From Monoplex corrugatus (taxonomy: Eukaryota; Mollusca; Gastropoda; Littorinimorpha; Ranellidae): DNA of 64,000 bases. A program made the translations under genes and the position numbers. Every line of letters starts with the position of its first letter. The stretch's first letter is position 1. This document shows, piece by piece, positions 11,240 to 23,803 of the stretch. Where the stretch lies: NCBI GenBank assembly GCA_030674185.1, contig CM060312.1, positions 56,856,402 through 56,920,401 on the forward strand. The letters are read 5' to 3'. A model generated the notes under the pieces. The model ran no database searches. It saw nothing but the letters and a program-made list of their open reading frames with translations, and was not told the origin of the DNA.

Positions 11240-12215
11240 ATCTTAGCCTGTTTAAGGCTAGGTAAGATAATAGGCAACCTAATACCGACCGTAAGGGCAG
11301 CTGAGGGTCCCTACGCCTCAAGGTTGGGTAAAATAATAGGTAGCCGTATGCTGGCCCTATGGGTGTCTCTACCCTTCAAGGTTGGGTAAGGTAATAGGTA
11401 GCCTGATACTGACCCTAAGGACAACGTGAGTCTCTACCACCTTAAGGTTGGGTAAGGTGATAGGTAGCCTAATATTGACCCTAGGGACAACGGAGAGTCT
11501 CTACTACCTCAAGGCTGGGTAAGGTAATAGGTAGCCTAATACTGACCCTAAGGACAACTAGGAGTCTCTACTAACTCGAAGTTGGGTAAGATAATAGGTG
11601 GATAGCAATATGCTGACCGTATGGAAGATTCTACCACCTCAAGTCTGGGTAAGAAAATGGGTAGCCTAATACTGACCCTAAGGACAGCTGGTGTCTCTAG
11701 CACCTCAAGGCTAGGAGTCTCTACCAACTCAAGGCTGGGTAAGGTAATGGTAACCTAATACTGAAAGTAAGGACTGCTATGGGTCTCTAATACAACCCTA
11801 AGGGCAGCTGAGTGTCTCAGCCACCTCAAGATTGGGTAAAATGATAGGTAGCCTAATACTGACCCTAAGGACAGCTGGGGTCTCTAGCACCGCAAGCTGG
11901 GTAATATAATAGGTAGCCTAATACTGACCCTAAGGACAGCTGGGGTCTCTACCACCTCAAGCTGGGTAATATAATATGTAGCCTAATAATGACCCTAAAG
12001 ACAGTTGGGGGTATCTACCACCTCAAGGTTGGGTAAGATGATAGTAGCCTAATACTGACCCTAAGGACAGCTGGGGTGTCTCTGCCAACCCAAGTCTGGA
12101 TAAGATAATAGGTAGCCGTAGACTGACCCTAAGGAAGGCTAGGAGTTTCTACTACCTCAAAGCTGGTTAAGATAATAGGTACCCGTATACTGGCTCCATG
12201 GGCAGCTAGGGTTCC
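11240..12215 (+). repeat. 67-bp minisatellite
   Basis: About 14 tandem units with a clear 67-bp spacing (GGGTAAG at 11384, 11450, 11517 and 11584). The unit core is GGTAGCCTAATACTGACCCT, followed by AAGGACAGCTGGGG and TCTCTACCACCTCAAGG. Units diverge by substitutions and small deletions; 11700-11820 is scrambled. Confidence 0.93.
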
Positions 12216-12389
12216 ACCACCCCAGTGTCTTACAATTTCAGGATTATGGTTAAAACTCTACCTTTATCAAGATGACAATGACTTCAATTTCCCACAGAAC
12301 CGTGGGCGGAGGAATAGTTTTTCTTTTTTCCTCCTTTGTTAAAATGGACAAAAGTGTTGATCAACCTGAAAGTTTTTGTACGTCGTCCA

Positions 12390-12990
12390 ATGATATACGT
12401 CCTTACTGTTCAGTAATAGAACTGTTGCTTGTACAAACCAGATAATGTCCGTTAGGAACCAATCGTTCTGCACTTTACTCACCAATCGTTTTGGAGTTTA
12501 GAAATGATAATGTTTTGTACTTTACTGACCAATCATTCTGTCGTTTATAAACCAATTACGCTGTGATTTATTGACCAGAGATATTGCTGGTTAGGAACCA
12601 ATCATATTGCTGTTAATTGACCGATGGTACTGGCTGTTAGGAACCGATGAAACTGTACTTTACTGACCAGTCATGTTATCCACAGCCTCAGCAGCTCACT
12701 TAGTTGAGCGTCGGATTCACATGCTAAATGGTGTGGTTCGAATCTCGGGGTGCACTACATTAAAATGGTCTTCTCACTGTCCCATCTTAACATCATTGTT
12801 GTTCCGGTGGCGTCAGTATAGGATAAGATTAGTCCCCCTTCCCCCACTTCCGTGGGATGGTTATTCACGTCGGCTATATCACCGAGGAAGGTGCCGACGA
12901 AAAAACTAAACCAAACCAAACCAAAACCAGTGATATTATCAGTTAGGAACCGATAAAACTGCACCTTACTGACCAATGATATGATTGATT
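12390..12990 (+). repeat. Degenerate ~45-bp minisatellite, interrupted by a SINE
   Basis: Irregular repetition of GTTAGGAACCAATCATTCTG and CTTTACTGACCA motifs (TTAGGAACC at 12452, 12590, 12637 and about 12943). SINE-A copy 2 splits it at 12681-12925. Confidence 0.75.
12681..12925 (+). mobile_element. SINE-A copy 2
   Basis: Same family as 728-964. The head contains GTTGAGCGTCGGATTCACAT, with a B box GGTTCGAATCT at 12735-12745, and the body is shared. It ends in an (AAACC)n tail. Flanks ACCAGTCATGTTATC (12666-12680) and ACCAGTGATATTATC (12926-12940) match at 13 of 15 positions. This is consistent with an old target duplication, although the surrounding minisatellite could contribute to the similarity. 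Confidence 0.85.
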
Positions 12991-13306
12991 AGGAACTGAT
13001 CATACTAATAATACTGTCAGCTTTGGTGCTGTCGATTTATTTTACTGCCCAGGGATACAGTCACGTACTTCTGCACAATGTTACTACCGGAGACAGCTCC
13101 CTTTGGGACCCACCGTATCAAAGGTGGTGACCATAATATCTTAAGGCTTCTTTACAAGAAATTTCACGCACTAATATTTGTATACTCCATGTGTGGTAAG
13201 ACTTTAAACCTCAACGAGCGAGCAAACGAACCAGTGGTACAGTCGCTTATCTACTGACCAGTGATCAATGCTGTCACTAAAATGGCCCATTCTTGATCAG
13301 TATGCT

Positions 13307-13498
13307 TTAACCTTTTGGCTTCTACACCCTGTCAATCAAATGCCAAAACTTAACCTTTTGACTCCTTCACCCTATCCACCAGCTTCCTGCAGGAAGCTGG
13401 TGGATTGGGTGAGGAGTCAAAAGGGTTAAGTCTTTGCTTTGCTAGCATGGTTGACCACGCAGGGCGCTGGTGGACAGTTGCGTGAATCAAAGGGTTAT
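13307..13498. mobile_element. Foldback MITE copy A (TTAA-bounded)
   Basis: Begins TTAACCTTTTGGCT and ends AATCAAAGGGTTAT. Inside lies a nearly perfect 82-bp palindrome, 13349-13430, centred on CCTGCAGG (arms ACTCCTTCACCCTATCCACC and its complement). Outer and inner arms carry the same motif, so it is a palindrome nested in an inverted repeat. There is no coding capacity. Related copies lie at 18292, 33495, 36645 and 48925. Confidence 0.82.
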
Positions 13499-14571
13499 AC
13501 TAACACACGTCTGAAGGGCCCTCAATACAGAAAGAAACCCAACAACAATAGCAGTCAGTGGTCAATTCTCGCTCCATCATAAGGCCTTTTATGTTTCCTT
13601 TTCAATCTCAAAGGTCATTCTTTCGTAACATCACGACGGGTGTTACCTGAGGAGTACTTCTCGTCCCTTGTACACGCGTACGGCTTTCAAAACTGTCAAC
13701 TTCGTAGGCCTGCTCTGCTCCTATTCAACACAGTTCTCACGTACACAACAACATAACAAAATCACTTCACTCCTCCTCTCTTGTCCCCCCCTACATCCAT
13801 CTCAACCATTTTCTTACCTCTTTCTGCCAGCCCCATTAATTTCAAAGTCCACAGATATCCATCTTCATCGTGTATCCACACCTGTGAACTTCTGAGTCTG
13901 TGACACACTGCGGAGAACAGACGGGATCCATCTTAGCCCATCCATGTAGGCAGGCCACTCTTCACATTTCAAAAAAAAAAAAAAAAAAAAAAAAAAAGCA
14001 TAGGTCACTGACCGTGTGACAGTTACCACAATCACAACGATCAACACAGACACGATAAACACACCAGCCAACGCAACATACTATGCTAACTTGACCGGCT
14101 GATGTACAATTCTTGACCGGCTGATGTACAATTCACTGCCACTGATTCGATGCCAGGCGATGCAACGAATTGCCGATGCGAAGCGAAACAATGTACCTCA
14201 CTTGCCATGACACGCAATGCTATACACAGTTCAGTGCGACGCCCAAAAAATAAAGATATACTGCAATATAATAAAATGTATACAATATCATCTAACACAA
14301 TACAGATCATATCACCATCTAGCATCACCGATGACCCTGATACTTTACACAATCGAACAGAGAGCAAAACGACATAACAAAAACAAAAACAAAAAAGCCA
14401 AGCGGAACACTGTACTGTCAACCAACACAGTGCGATACGGTTACAAAGCAAAACAACACACGTCAACGCAAGACATAAAAAGACAGTACAACATACGATA
14501 CACATCATATATAATGTGATGTTATGCAATACAAACCAAGGCAGTAGAGTCTGATGCAATTCATGTATGAA

Positions 14572-14573
<2 letters not shown>
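13499..14573. other. Unassigned stretch with poly(A)
   Basis: No gene recognised. 13970-13997 is an uninterrupted poly(A) of about 28 bp. A short duplication of TTGACCGGCTGATGTACAAT lies at 14091-14132. The 162-codon minus-strand frame at 14086-14574 has no domain and strongly biased composition. Confidence 0.5.

Positions 14574-14655
<82 letters not shown>
14574..14655. repeat. (GA)n microsatellite
   Basis: About 40 uninterrupted GA units. Confidence 0.97.
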
Positions 14656-14659
<4 letters not shown>

Positions 14660-15170
14660 CTTTTATGTTGATGTTACGAACACTTCAAAATCACAATCTT
14701 AACAAACATTAAAACAAAAACAATCGACCAACCAATCAATCAACCACCCAACCAGTCAATCAACCAGACCACAAACAAAGAACACACAAAGAATACTTTA
14801 ATGCTGTGTAGAATCGTCTATCATTCAAATCACAAACATACATGTCTCAACCACGGACTAGTTGAATTAAAAAAAAAAAAAAAACAACAACAGACAACCA
14901 ACCAACCAACCAAACGATTGAAAAAATTTTTTTACCCTAACCTCATCCTCCGTTTCAACCATCACCCTACAGAAGAAGAAAAAAAAAAAAAAAAGAAAAG
15001 ACACTCATGGGCTTTTCCCATGTGAACAAGCAGTCCGTCATCTAACAAGTCACCACAACAATAAATAATTCACATCGACATCTTCAGTGAGTATCAATGC
15101 ACACATTACTGCAGCAAGAACAACAACTTGTACATCATGGTGACAATATCAAAAACAGAGCAGAACAGAG
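14656..15170. other. Unassigned, A-rich
   Basis: Contains CAAC/CCAAC-rich tracts, poly(A) runs at about 14868-14884 and 14979-14994, and no recognisable gene. Confidence 0.5.
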
Positions 15171-15194
15171 AGAGAGAGAGAGAGAGAGAGAATG

Positions 15195-15222
<28 letters not shown>
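15171..15222. repeat. (GA)n microsatellite
   Basis: Interrupted GA repeat ending in a short G run, immediately before repeat C copy 1. Confidence 0.95.
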
Positions 15223-15227
<5 letters not shown>

Positions 15228-15234
15228 AACAAAA

Positions 15235-15655
15235 AGTGGTCAAGCCATTCTAATTATAACAGAAAATCCAAGTTTTGCATTTTTCAACATTATTTTGTGA
15301 CCTTGAAGAACTATCAGATGAACTAAAATTTTGACGTGAAGTGAGACAAATGATGGGACTATCAGGACTGAAAACGCAATGTAAATATTTTCACAAGTTC
15401 CTCAATAAATGCGGTTCACATATCTTCCTACAAGCATGTGCCAATTTTTGGCACCTTTTAAACATGCGTGACACCCCTGTAATCTTCACCATAGCGCCAT
15501 GATTTTCAAATTTGCACATTAGTGACACTTCAGTGATCCCCATCTTTGACCCAAATTTGGTAAAGACCAACTCAAAAACAGCTGAGAAAATCCTGTCAAC
15601 ACACTTTGGTCACACACACGCGCACACAAATACACACACACACACACACACACGT
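15235..15655 (+). mobile_element. Repeat C copy 1, ending in (AC)n
   Basis: This aligns by eye with 39173-39510: TCAAGCCATTCTA near the start, GACCTTGAAGAACTATCAGA in the middle, GCCATGATTTTCAAAT, and TTGACCCAAATTTGGTAAAG then AAAACAGCTGAGAAAAT near the end. The element runs into TTTGGTCACACACAC at 15607. The reverse complement of this terminal part, again next to an AC/GT array, lies at 31848-31905. It has no coding capacity; class unknown. Confidence 0.65.
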
Positions 15656-16311
15656 ACACCTCTCTCCAGTCGATATGAAACAATTTCCTTTTAAAAACGA
15701 AGAGGAAAAAACCGAAACAAAAACCAAACAAAAAGCAACAAAACAATATCAACAAAACCCCACCAAAAACTGTGATATTTATATTTTGTACAGCATAGCC
15801 AATATTCGTTACCAGGATTCAAATGCATGGGTATAATATAATTATATACAGATCCATTCCACATGTCACATCAAATTCATTTTTATGAACGAGAGAGAGA
15901 GGGGGGAGAGAGAGACAGGGGAGGGAGAGAGAGAGAGAGAGAGAAGGAAATGGATTTTGCCCTTCATGATGAAAATGTGCAAGCAATCACAATCCACGTT
16001 TAAAATAAACAAATCATGAACAGCTATTTATTGTAATACAAATACCAGCACAATATTAATAATACACTTCTTCAATCAGAGGAAAAAGGAAGAGGAAAGA
16101 GGAAAACCCGTTTTACTTTAAAAAAAAAAAAATCAAGTGATAACATTCTTGTTGTCGATCGTAGTTACCTGCAGTTTGTTGACATCCTACGACCAAAAGG
16201 AACCAAACCATACCGAAGTGCGGTAACTTGGTTTTGAATAAACACGATGTGGTTGCTCCCCTTGCATTGCACTGCGTTTCTACAGGAGTCGCGGATCAAA
16301 CTGTCCTAGGA
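15656..16311. other. Unassigned, with a GA tract
   Basis: 15890-15950 is a GA-rich tract. The rest is AT-rich without a recognisable gene. Confidence 0.5.
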
Positions 16312-16395
16312 AATAATAATAATGACTATTTGTACATACGCCTCATCTCACAAGAGCCCTAAGCGCTTTACAAAAGTGCCAGAGGCGAACATACG
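16312..16395 (-). mobile_element. L2-type 3' tail (SINE/LINE end)
   Basis: On the minus strand it reads TTTTGTAAAGCGCTTAGGGC, then GGCGTATGTACAAATAGTC, then ATTATTATT. The AGCGCTT plus (ATT)n arrangement is the terminal signature of L2-type LINEs and the SINEs that borrow their tail, as in the LINE ending at 9650. Confidence 0.55.
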
Positions 16396-16629
16396 CAAAA
16401 GTCAACTCTACCACTAAGATGCAGGGGCAATTTGGGTGCATTAAATGTATCGTATTTATATCTTGCCATGATCGATTTGTCTGTTAAAAAAAAAAAGAAA
16501 AAAAAAAGGTTGCTGTTCCCGGGACGAACGATTAGTTCGTCACAATGCACAGCCACCCAGCTCACCATCACTGTTTTTCTGTTTGTAATGTTATTCAGTA
16601 ATACGAGGAAAAAAGAAAGAAAAAAGAAG

Positions 16630-16632
<3 letters not shown>

Positions 16633-16692
<60 letters not shown>
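16633..16692. repeat. (GA)n microsatellite
   Basis: About 29 GA units flanked by AAAGAAAA-type purines. Confidence 0.97.
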
Positions 16693-16695
<3 letters not shown>

Positions 16696-17816
16696 AAAAA
16701 GAAAGACATGGACACTTCTTGTGAGCGGTGACCTCTTTCAAATACACGGATCCTTGATTTATCGTCTTAATGAAAGGATTACTTGGTGGAGGGTAAAGAA
16801 AAATCCCAGCACCTACATCACTTTCAAACTTGGGGATCTTTCGTTTTGTTACTGGGTGATCTAACCAGTTATATGCCCACAACTCCGCTCTTTTAGTTCT
16901 TTGCTGGTTTGTTTCTGATCTTGCCGTGCTCTTTTTGGATATAGTTACTTTACTGTTCCATTCATTTACTCCTTCATTTAGTGTCTGTCTTAATATCCAC
17001 GAATATCTCTGCAGTAAAGCGTTAAACGTTAGATGTTTTATGGACGAACTGTTTCCGGTTCATATTGCTTATAGCTTATAGCCAAGCCGACACTAGAGCC
17101 ATTATCAGGGCTAACATCACGTTGAAAACAACTTCCCAAGTTTAAACAAAAAGGCAACAGTTTAAATTTAAAACCCAGCTCACGATCATTACTGGCAAAC
17201 TTAACACCTGTACATGTGATTTTGTTAATCTTACGTATCTGCCTGGAACTAAATATACTCAAAAAGAACTACATCAGTAAATCAATAACAATGCACAAAG
17301 ACTGGGAGAGAAAGCGAGAGAGAGAGAGAGGTGAGGAGAGTGATAAAAGAAAATACAACATCAACGAAGTAGAAGCACATCAACTGGCGACTTTAAAACA
17401 ATACACGTTTAGTCAAGAGTGTCATGATGAAGGAACAACAATGAATCGGCAGTGACAGACACAAGGTTACACTTGGGGGGGGGGGGGGGGGAGGACTGCT
17501 GAAGACCAGACACGTACAAGTAGCAGTTTCAAACATCACTGTTCCATAATTGCGTACTAGGCTAGTACACATATCGTTGGTACTCATGCCCTTTCAAAAC
17601 AAAATGAAACGAATCAAAAGGACAAAACAACATTTAATGGTCAAGCCACATCAACAACCTCCTCTTTTTCCAATAGAAAAAAAGACGAGAACACAACCAC
17701 GGAATAGCTACATATATTATTAAGTACACAAGGCGATTTACATTCGTTGAGCTGTTAAGAGTTATGTCCCTTGCATTGACACCCGTTTTGCATGAATGTA
17801 GGACTGATTCATGTAG
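16693..17816. other. Unassigned stretch
   Basis: Holds a short GA tract (17309-17340) and a run of about 17 G (17476-17492). No recognisable gene. Confidence 0.5.
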
Positions 17817-18020
17817 ATGTCATGCCGGAAAAAGTTGAGGGCAAATACAAGGGGAAGATCACAAACAAATTACCAGGGATATATCAAGGAGTGGACAGGC
17901 CGTAACAGCCCGGATATTTTCAGCCTGGCTGTGAAAAGACAAATGTGGGGGACAGAGACACGGAGAGCAATGCGGGAAGCCAACATCCTAATGAGTGATG
18001 CTGCAGACTGCGACTGATGA
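17817..18020 (+). pseudogene. Degraded LINE C-terminal fragment
   Basis: The frame 17817-18017 contains RGRSQTNYQGYIKEWTGRN, followed by a region where a conserved tryptophan-bearing block is expected. This recalls the C-terminal end of many non-LTR retrotransposon ORF2 proteins (GRx..W.dnIkEWTG). The frame ends at a TGA. Upstream reverse transcriptase is not visible, so this is a 3' remnant only. Confidence 0.5.
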
Positions 18021-18291
18021 CTGAAAACTGGCCGATCTCGTTCCAACTTTCACAACTTCGACATGTGCTCTCGATATATCAGTGAGAACTCATGCACGTC
18101 GGGACAAAGGATGAGGTACTGGGCCGACAACTTCTGATCTTACTCAGGTTAAATGTCACTCGGAAAACCTCAAACCTTAAAATGCTGCCATAAGCTGAAC
18201 ATTTAGTCTGTTGATGACAAGCCGGGAAATGCCGGCTCAAAGGTAATGACCCAAATTCAAACGTATAACATTTCCTGTTGAGGCAGACTTA

Positions 18292-18526
18292 TCAACCCTT
18301 TGACTCATGCATCCTGTCTACAGCATCCTGCATTGTCACCCATGGCAGCAAAGCAGAAACGAAACTATTTCACTCCTTCATCCTATCCATCCGCTTCCTG
18401 CTGTACCCTACCCTTTCATTCCCTGATCCTTGCCACCTGCTTCCTGCAGGAAGCTGGTGGATAGGGTGAGTAAAAGGGTTCATTTTTTTGCAGTTGATGG
18501 ATAGGGTGCGGAAGTCAAAGTGGTAA
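18292..18526. mobile_element. Foldback MITE copy B
   Basis: Begins TCAACCCTTTGACTC and ends GAAGTCAAAGTGGTAA. The internal hairpin CCACCTGCTTCCTGCAGG/AAGCTGGTGGATAGG lies at about 18430-18467. It is longer than copies A, C and D because of an extra ~45-bp segment in the left arm. The terminal TTAA has mutated to TCAA and GTAA. Confidence 0.75.
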
Positions 18527-19399
18527 TGCTACTTTCATGTCTGTCAGTCCCGGAGGATCATGGTGCTTGCTGCGCTGGATAGTAGTAGGCTATCGATAGA
18601 AGATCCATATCTATGCAATAGATGGATGCCAATCTTGCGGACAATTTCTGCTGTGGTTGTACGTACAGTCCAATACAACAGCAGCAATCCTGTTCTTATC
18701 AGCACAAAAAAGCTGAATCTGATCTGTCAGCTTAAAACTGCACGTTTTTCTGAAGTCGCTTTCCATTTAATTATTGCATTAGTTCTGCATTAGAATCTTC
18801 TTAGCTCTTTCTGTATAAGGACCTGGTGCTTTGTCTTGCACTGCACAACACACGTTTATTGAAGAACCCACATGCGGTCCGACAGCTTGGAAACTTTGCC
18901 AAATCTACAAAACTGGATGTTACACTGGTCTCTGCAAGTGCACTGATAGTTTCGTTTCTCAAGCTTTTGTTCTTAGCCAGAGCTCACGATGCTTTGACAC
19001 TTAGTCAGGTATGCTGGTCACACTTAACAAGATGGGAGTCCTCTGCTTTGACTGCACGTGGCAACGCTGTCTTTGACAAAATACTATGTGAGCTGCAGTA
19101 GAGAACTGTTATTTTTCGGGTCTTTATTAACTTTCTGACATGACTTATCAATTTCAAAGGACAAAACCACCTCCTTTGAAAAAATAATTCTTTGCCTTCA
19201 CATAAACTCTGTTTTTTAGTGGCGTACAAAACAAAAGTTTTACCTTAATGTCCAGTTAAGTACTTGGGTACCCTTATCAGTCAAGAAGGATTAAACTAAA
19301 AAAACCCAGAAATTAGCAAAATTGACACCGATTTGGATATACGCTGCTTTCTGATCTAACTGAAGCTACTGCATGCCCTCGTGCCTTCGTCTTGCTATA
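18527..19399. other. Unassigned stretch
   Basis: The plus-strand frames 18560-18793 and 18826-19101 have balanced composition but no recognisable domain and no convincing splice context. Confidence 0.4.
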
Positions 19400-19800
19400 A
19401 GCACGTAAAACATGGACTACGACAGCAAAACTAAAGAAGAGGAATCAGGCGCTAGAGACAACATGCCTCAGAAGTCTCAATATTTAGCATTTCTTCTCAC
19501 ACAGGTCACATCGTTGACGACGAAGAGCAAAGACAAATCGCCCAACATGTTAAGACTTAATGAGGACATGTTGTCCACAATTAAGAAGAAAAAGCTGATG
19601 GTATGATCATGTAAAGAGCTCCAGCTGACTCTCAAAGCCAGGAAATGGAACAAGGGGCAGACAGAGGAAGAAATAGGTAACATCGCAGACTGGACTGAAG
19701 AGAACTTTTTTTTATACAACCCAGACACTCGGCCACAACTGTGAAGGATGGAGGTTAACTACTACAGCATTCATCAGTGCTGTGACCCTTGATCCTGGCC
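19400..19800 (+). pseudogene. Degraded LINE C-terminal fragment
   Basis: Across several frames the plus strand shows QIAQHV-like wording near 19530, a MRTCCPQLRRKS-type stretch near 19565, a GRQRKK block near 19660 and TLGHNCEGWRL near 19727. The order matches the C-terminus of RTE/jockey-like ORF2 (linker, GRxRxxW, then the DRxxW block). Several stops and shifts show that it is dead. Confidence 0.45.
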
Positions 19801-20119
19801 GGTATGAGATCCATTAACTGTAAGCTAATGTATCACAATTCACATTATAATACAGAAGTTGTCCAATTTACTTTCTTAAGCATTACTTAGTAAAGTCTGA
19901 AGAAAATTGCAGACGTGTGGTTTCAGTCTTTTCTGACTATTCATTTATTTTACCATTACAAAAGCCTAGCTGCTTGAAAAGGCCAGGGGAGCATACCGCC
20001 AGTATAAATAAGAGTCATCCCTTCACTTTGTCTCCGGACGCAGTTACCTTACATGCTGGATTTTAAAAAATGTTATCAAAGTTCAATAAAACACTAAAAA
20101 AAAAGAACTTTTCAGGCCT

Positions 20120-20153
<34 letters not shown>

Positions 20154-21189
20154 CAATCTCGTCTTTTTGTCTGCCTGGTTCAGCTGATACAATCATAAAT
20201 TTAAAAATCTGATATCCCGACTTCAAGTCCAGCCCACGACATGAGTTCGGTGCATATCTCAAGGCACCAGTCATTCGGCTTTCATGTGGGCTGACCATAT
20301 ACACGACGAACCGACGAACTTAAGAAGAAAAATCACCTTAGCGTTTCATACCTGCACACACAGACGCACACAGTCACACAACCGCACACACACACACACA
20401 ACCACACATAGACGGATAGAGACTAGACTTACTCAAAGCCACTTGCTGGATCTGAAGCAATATTCCCCTTACTTCAATTCTTTTGGAACAGAATTTTTTT
20501 TTTTACAGGAAACACCACACACGCCAGTCGTTCCAATGGAGAACAACAGCACAGTATAAATCATGCTGGAAACTCCCTGTCTGTCTACCCGGGCAGTTTA
20601 CTTAGCTTGTCACCACTAAGCATATACAATGATACAAACGCGTAAGCATACACACACACACATGCACGCACGCGCACACACAAACACACACTCACGAACG
20701 CTCCCACACAAAAAACACACATACATTCAAAAAGAACCCACATTCGCATACACAACTGAAATAAGAATCTATCATAGTATTTATTACCGTGGGCAAGAAG
20801 GCAACATGTACATCAAATCAAACCTTGCAGTACAAGGACAGTACTGATTTCCATTTTGATCCTTGTCTCTTGTCCTGGTTGTGGCCAGGGCCATGCGCTT
20901 ACGTTCACGTGCATGTGTATGTGATTGTGTGCATATAGTTGGTATAATAATTTCCCTTCCACCAATATGTACTGCCACTTCTGACTACCGATCATGTGGC
21001 ATTGTGGAATCATTTATCATATATAATATATGAGTGTAATTTTTTTCAGTATGTGTTCAATTGTGTATTATATGTGCATGGCTGTGTGTATTCTGATGTG
21101 TCTGCGTGTGTGTATGCGTGATATAACAGTGTTCTGTATGTATTGTCATAAAATGTATAATGTGCAGTGAGTGGAAATGAGTTCGGAGA
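19801..21189. other. Unassigned stretch with poly(A) and CA tracts
   Basis: 20121-20151 is a run of about 31 A, preceded 37 bp upstream by AATAAAACACT, so a retroposed transcript end is possible. Interrupted CA tracts lie at 20355-20410 and 20645-20725. No gene recognised. Confidence 0.5.
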
Positions 21190-21415
21190 ACATCGCTATA
21201 CATGAATGGTTTATGTATTCATTTATTACTATTATTGCAATCATCATAATTATTATTATCATTACTATTATTATCATTGTTGTTATTGTTGACATCATCA
21301 TCACCATCATTATTACTATTAGCATTGTCATATCATCATCATAATTATTTTTCATTATTGTTATTATTATCATCATTACTGTTAGTATTATCGTTATCAT
21401 TTTCATTATTACATG
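21190..21415. repeat. (ATT/ATC)n trinucleotide-rich tract
   Basis: Degenerate ATT, ATC and GTT triplets. The complementary open frames rich in Ile/Met or Leu/Ser are artefacts. Confidence 0.9.
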
Positions 21416-21875
21416 CGTGCCTGCTCGTGATAGTACGCATGAATGCCGCATGCGTGAGTGCGTTGGTGCGTGTGTGTACGTGCGCATGTGTTTGTGTGTG
21501 TGTTCGATCTTTCAATTAACGTCTTGGGATGGATATCCTGTGTGCCTCTGTGTTAGCGTACATATGTATGTGTACGTGCATGCATGTGTGTGCGCGAGTG
21601 AATACTTGATTGTGTAAATTGCATGTGCACAAACATGCAAGTGTACAGGTGTTTGCGGGTCAGAGATTCAAAGCGGACCAGGTCAGCCCACGGGGTGGAG
21701 AGCGGCGGCAGCAGTCCTGTAGCAGCCTTCAAAGCATCACACGACACCATTGGCCAACACAGTAAAGAAAACGGAGACACTGTCAACACCAATCACAGTC
21801 CCAGTTACGGTCAAATTCTTGCTTCCAGAACGGCAACACTCTACGTTTTATTCTGAAAAAAATTGTTCTTTTCAA

Positions 21876-22058
21876 CGGTTGTTTTGCCAATTTTTAAACT
21901 GAGGATGCTCCTAGTCTTTTGTTTGATCATTTAAAACCCGATTTTGCCAGTTTTTAAGCCAAGGATGCTAGCCTTTTGTTTGATCATTTAAAGCCCGAAT
22001 TTACCAATTTTTGAGCTAACGACGCTAGTCTTTTGTCTTATAATTCAAAGCCTGAATC
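21876..22058 (+). repeat. ~65-bp tandem repeat, three units
   Basis: Three diverged units share TTTTGCCAATTTTTAAACTG, GATGCTAG and CTTTTGTTTGATCATTTAAA. Confidence 0.85.
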
Positions 22059-22309
22059 ACGGTTAATTGTTATATGTCTACACATAAGCTCTATGCGTGG
22101 GCAAAGTTCTGAGATGCTTACTTTTAAGTATCCTGCGCAATACATGTAATTATCAAACCTCGCATACACATGCCAGTAGAACCATTTGTGCATTGAAGTA
22201 TAATGTTTCAGAGATGATCCTGTCTGAACTAAAAACCTCAGACCTCCACATGGAAACCATCACTACAGGGTTACCACTATGACCAAGTTCCTGACACCTT
22301 GGAACCAGA

Positions 22310-22465
22310 ATTTTTTCCCTAACACTGACTGTTAATAGAACTACGGACTTCAGACTGAGTGTCTTGAGTTCAGTCCCAGTCTGCAACATAAAAAGCTGGC
22401 CTTTTCACTGCCCATATTTGAATGCTCCAATTATTCTCATGGTGTCAGCATACTATTACAGCTCC
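22310..22465 (+). mobile_element. Old SINE related to SINE-A
   Basis: Contains a B-box-like GAGTTCAGTCCCAG (22367-22380), then ACATAAAAAGCTGGCCTTTT, CACTGCCCAT and GGTGTCAGCATA. These follow the SINE-A order (ACATTAAAACTGGCC, CACTGTCCCAT, GGTGTCGGTATA). It shares AATGCTCCA with a minus-strand copy at 37290-37445, suggesting an older subfamily. Confidence 0.55.
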
Positions 22466-23803
22466 CGTTCTGTCCCTTCCTCTTCCCCTCACTCCTCCTC
22501 ATTACAAGACCTTTCCAGCATATAGAATTTTGTCTAGGCTCAAGGTGTCTGCCAGGTAATTGTTGGCCAATTTGAATAGAGCGCATATGGAAATGTTCCA
22601 GCATAATGATTCCGTCTTGTACAAACCAAAAGTCTTTGCCCATGGTACTTTACCACGTCTCGAAAACAACTCCACAAATAGCTTTGCTTTTCAATTTTAA
22701 CAACAAATCGAGGGTCACCTGCAGAGTGGGGTATCTGTATTCTTTATTCCTTTCGTAATATACCATTCTGGCTCGTAACCTTTGAAATACGAGCGTAAGC
22801 ATAGGCAATGCTATATGAGTGTATGTATAGAGAAGTTCGGCGACTCGCTGATATACTCCTTTGCCAGAAAAGGATGGAATATTTTTCATGTCTATCATTA
22901 TGACTGATTATTATGGATTCTAGCATTAATGGGGGATAAACGGAACATTCCGTTGTTGTAATTAAACTGCTTTTTGGTTTAGGCCTGTTAAAATGAGAAA
23001 TAGCAAATATTGATTTCTACTGGAATGAAAATTTTACATATAGCATAAAATGGACTATAAACCCTATTTCATTTTATTCAAAGAAGTATGACGATAATAA
23101 CAATTCATCCTTTGCGATTTCAGAGAGCTACAGTTAAAAAAAAAAAAGATAAAAATTGCACTTATAACCGTAGTTTAGAATTTTCTTATAAAAATTTCGC
23201 GTTTTCCCCGCAAAGCAAGAAGTTCGCCATATTACTCTTTGACCCTGATTCTGAAGCCCTTCTGACCTCTGGTATCACACAGATCTTTCCTGCTGGTCAC
23301 ACAGTTTCGTGTTGTTTTCAACTTGAGCAGTCGGCCAAAACCTCGACAGTGGTGCTCTCTCACCAACGCTTTTGTGCGGCTTAAACAAAAACTCTTGCCG
23401 CTTAGGGCGTTGGTCCAGTGTTGATGTCACATTCAGAAACAAAGGTAAGTCGACTGTGGCATCTATAGTTAAAAAACCTGACAGGGCAATGATGATACTT
23501 TGTCTTGACCCCACGTCATCGAGTGCTGGTCTCCTGTTGAAGAGTTTAGCCGCACCCGCTGACAATATCGGTGTAAAATTTGTCAACTCCCGTTTTTGTC
23601 GGTTCGTTTATTCGTGCACATTTGTTTAAAAATAAAAGTAGAAAGAAACTCTGGGGAGAGCCGGACAACAGAAGGTCCTCAGATGAGAAACCCCTGGTCA
23701 AGAAACAGTTTCGGCCCTTAACTCCTGACACTCTAAGAGGGCCGGGCCGCATCCAGTGGTGACTCTTGAATGCCTTTCTGCTGTCGTCTTTTTTCTTTTT
23801 TTT
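22466..23803. other. Unassigned stretch downstream of the Wnt 3' end
   Basis: 23200-23760 is less AT-rich and has overlapping open frames on both strands (23275-23586 minus, 23372-23629 plus), but neither shows a domain. No other feature is supported. Confidence 0.4.

Noticed and set aside
14086..14574. 162-codon minus-strand frame rich in Cys and Leu
   Set aside because: No motif, biased composition, and it is flanked by a microsatellite.
23275..23629. Overlapping ~100- and 85-codon frames on opposite strands downstream of Wnt
   Set aside because: Neither matches a family I know; open frames on both strands suggest chance in a moderately GC-rich stretch.
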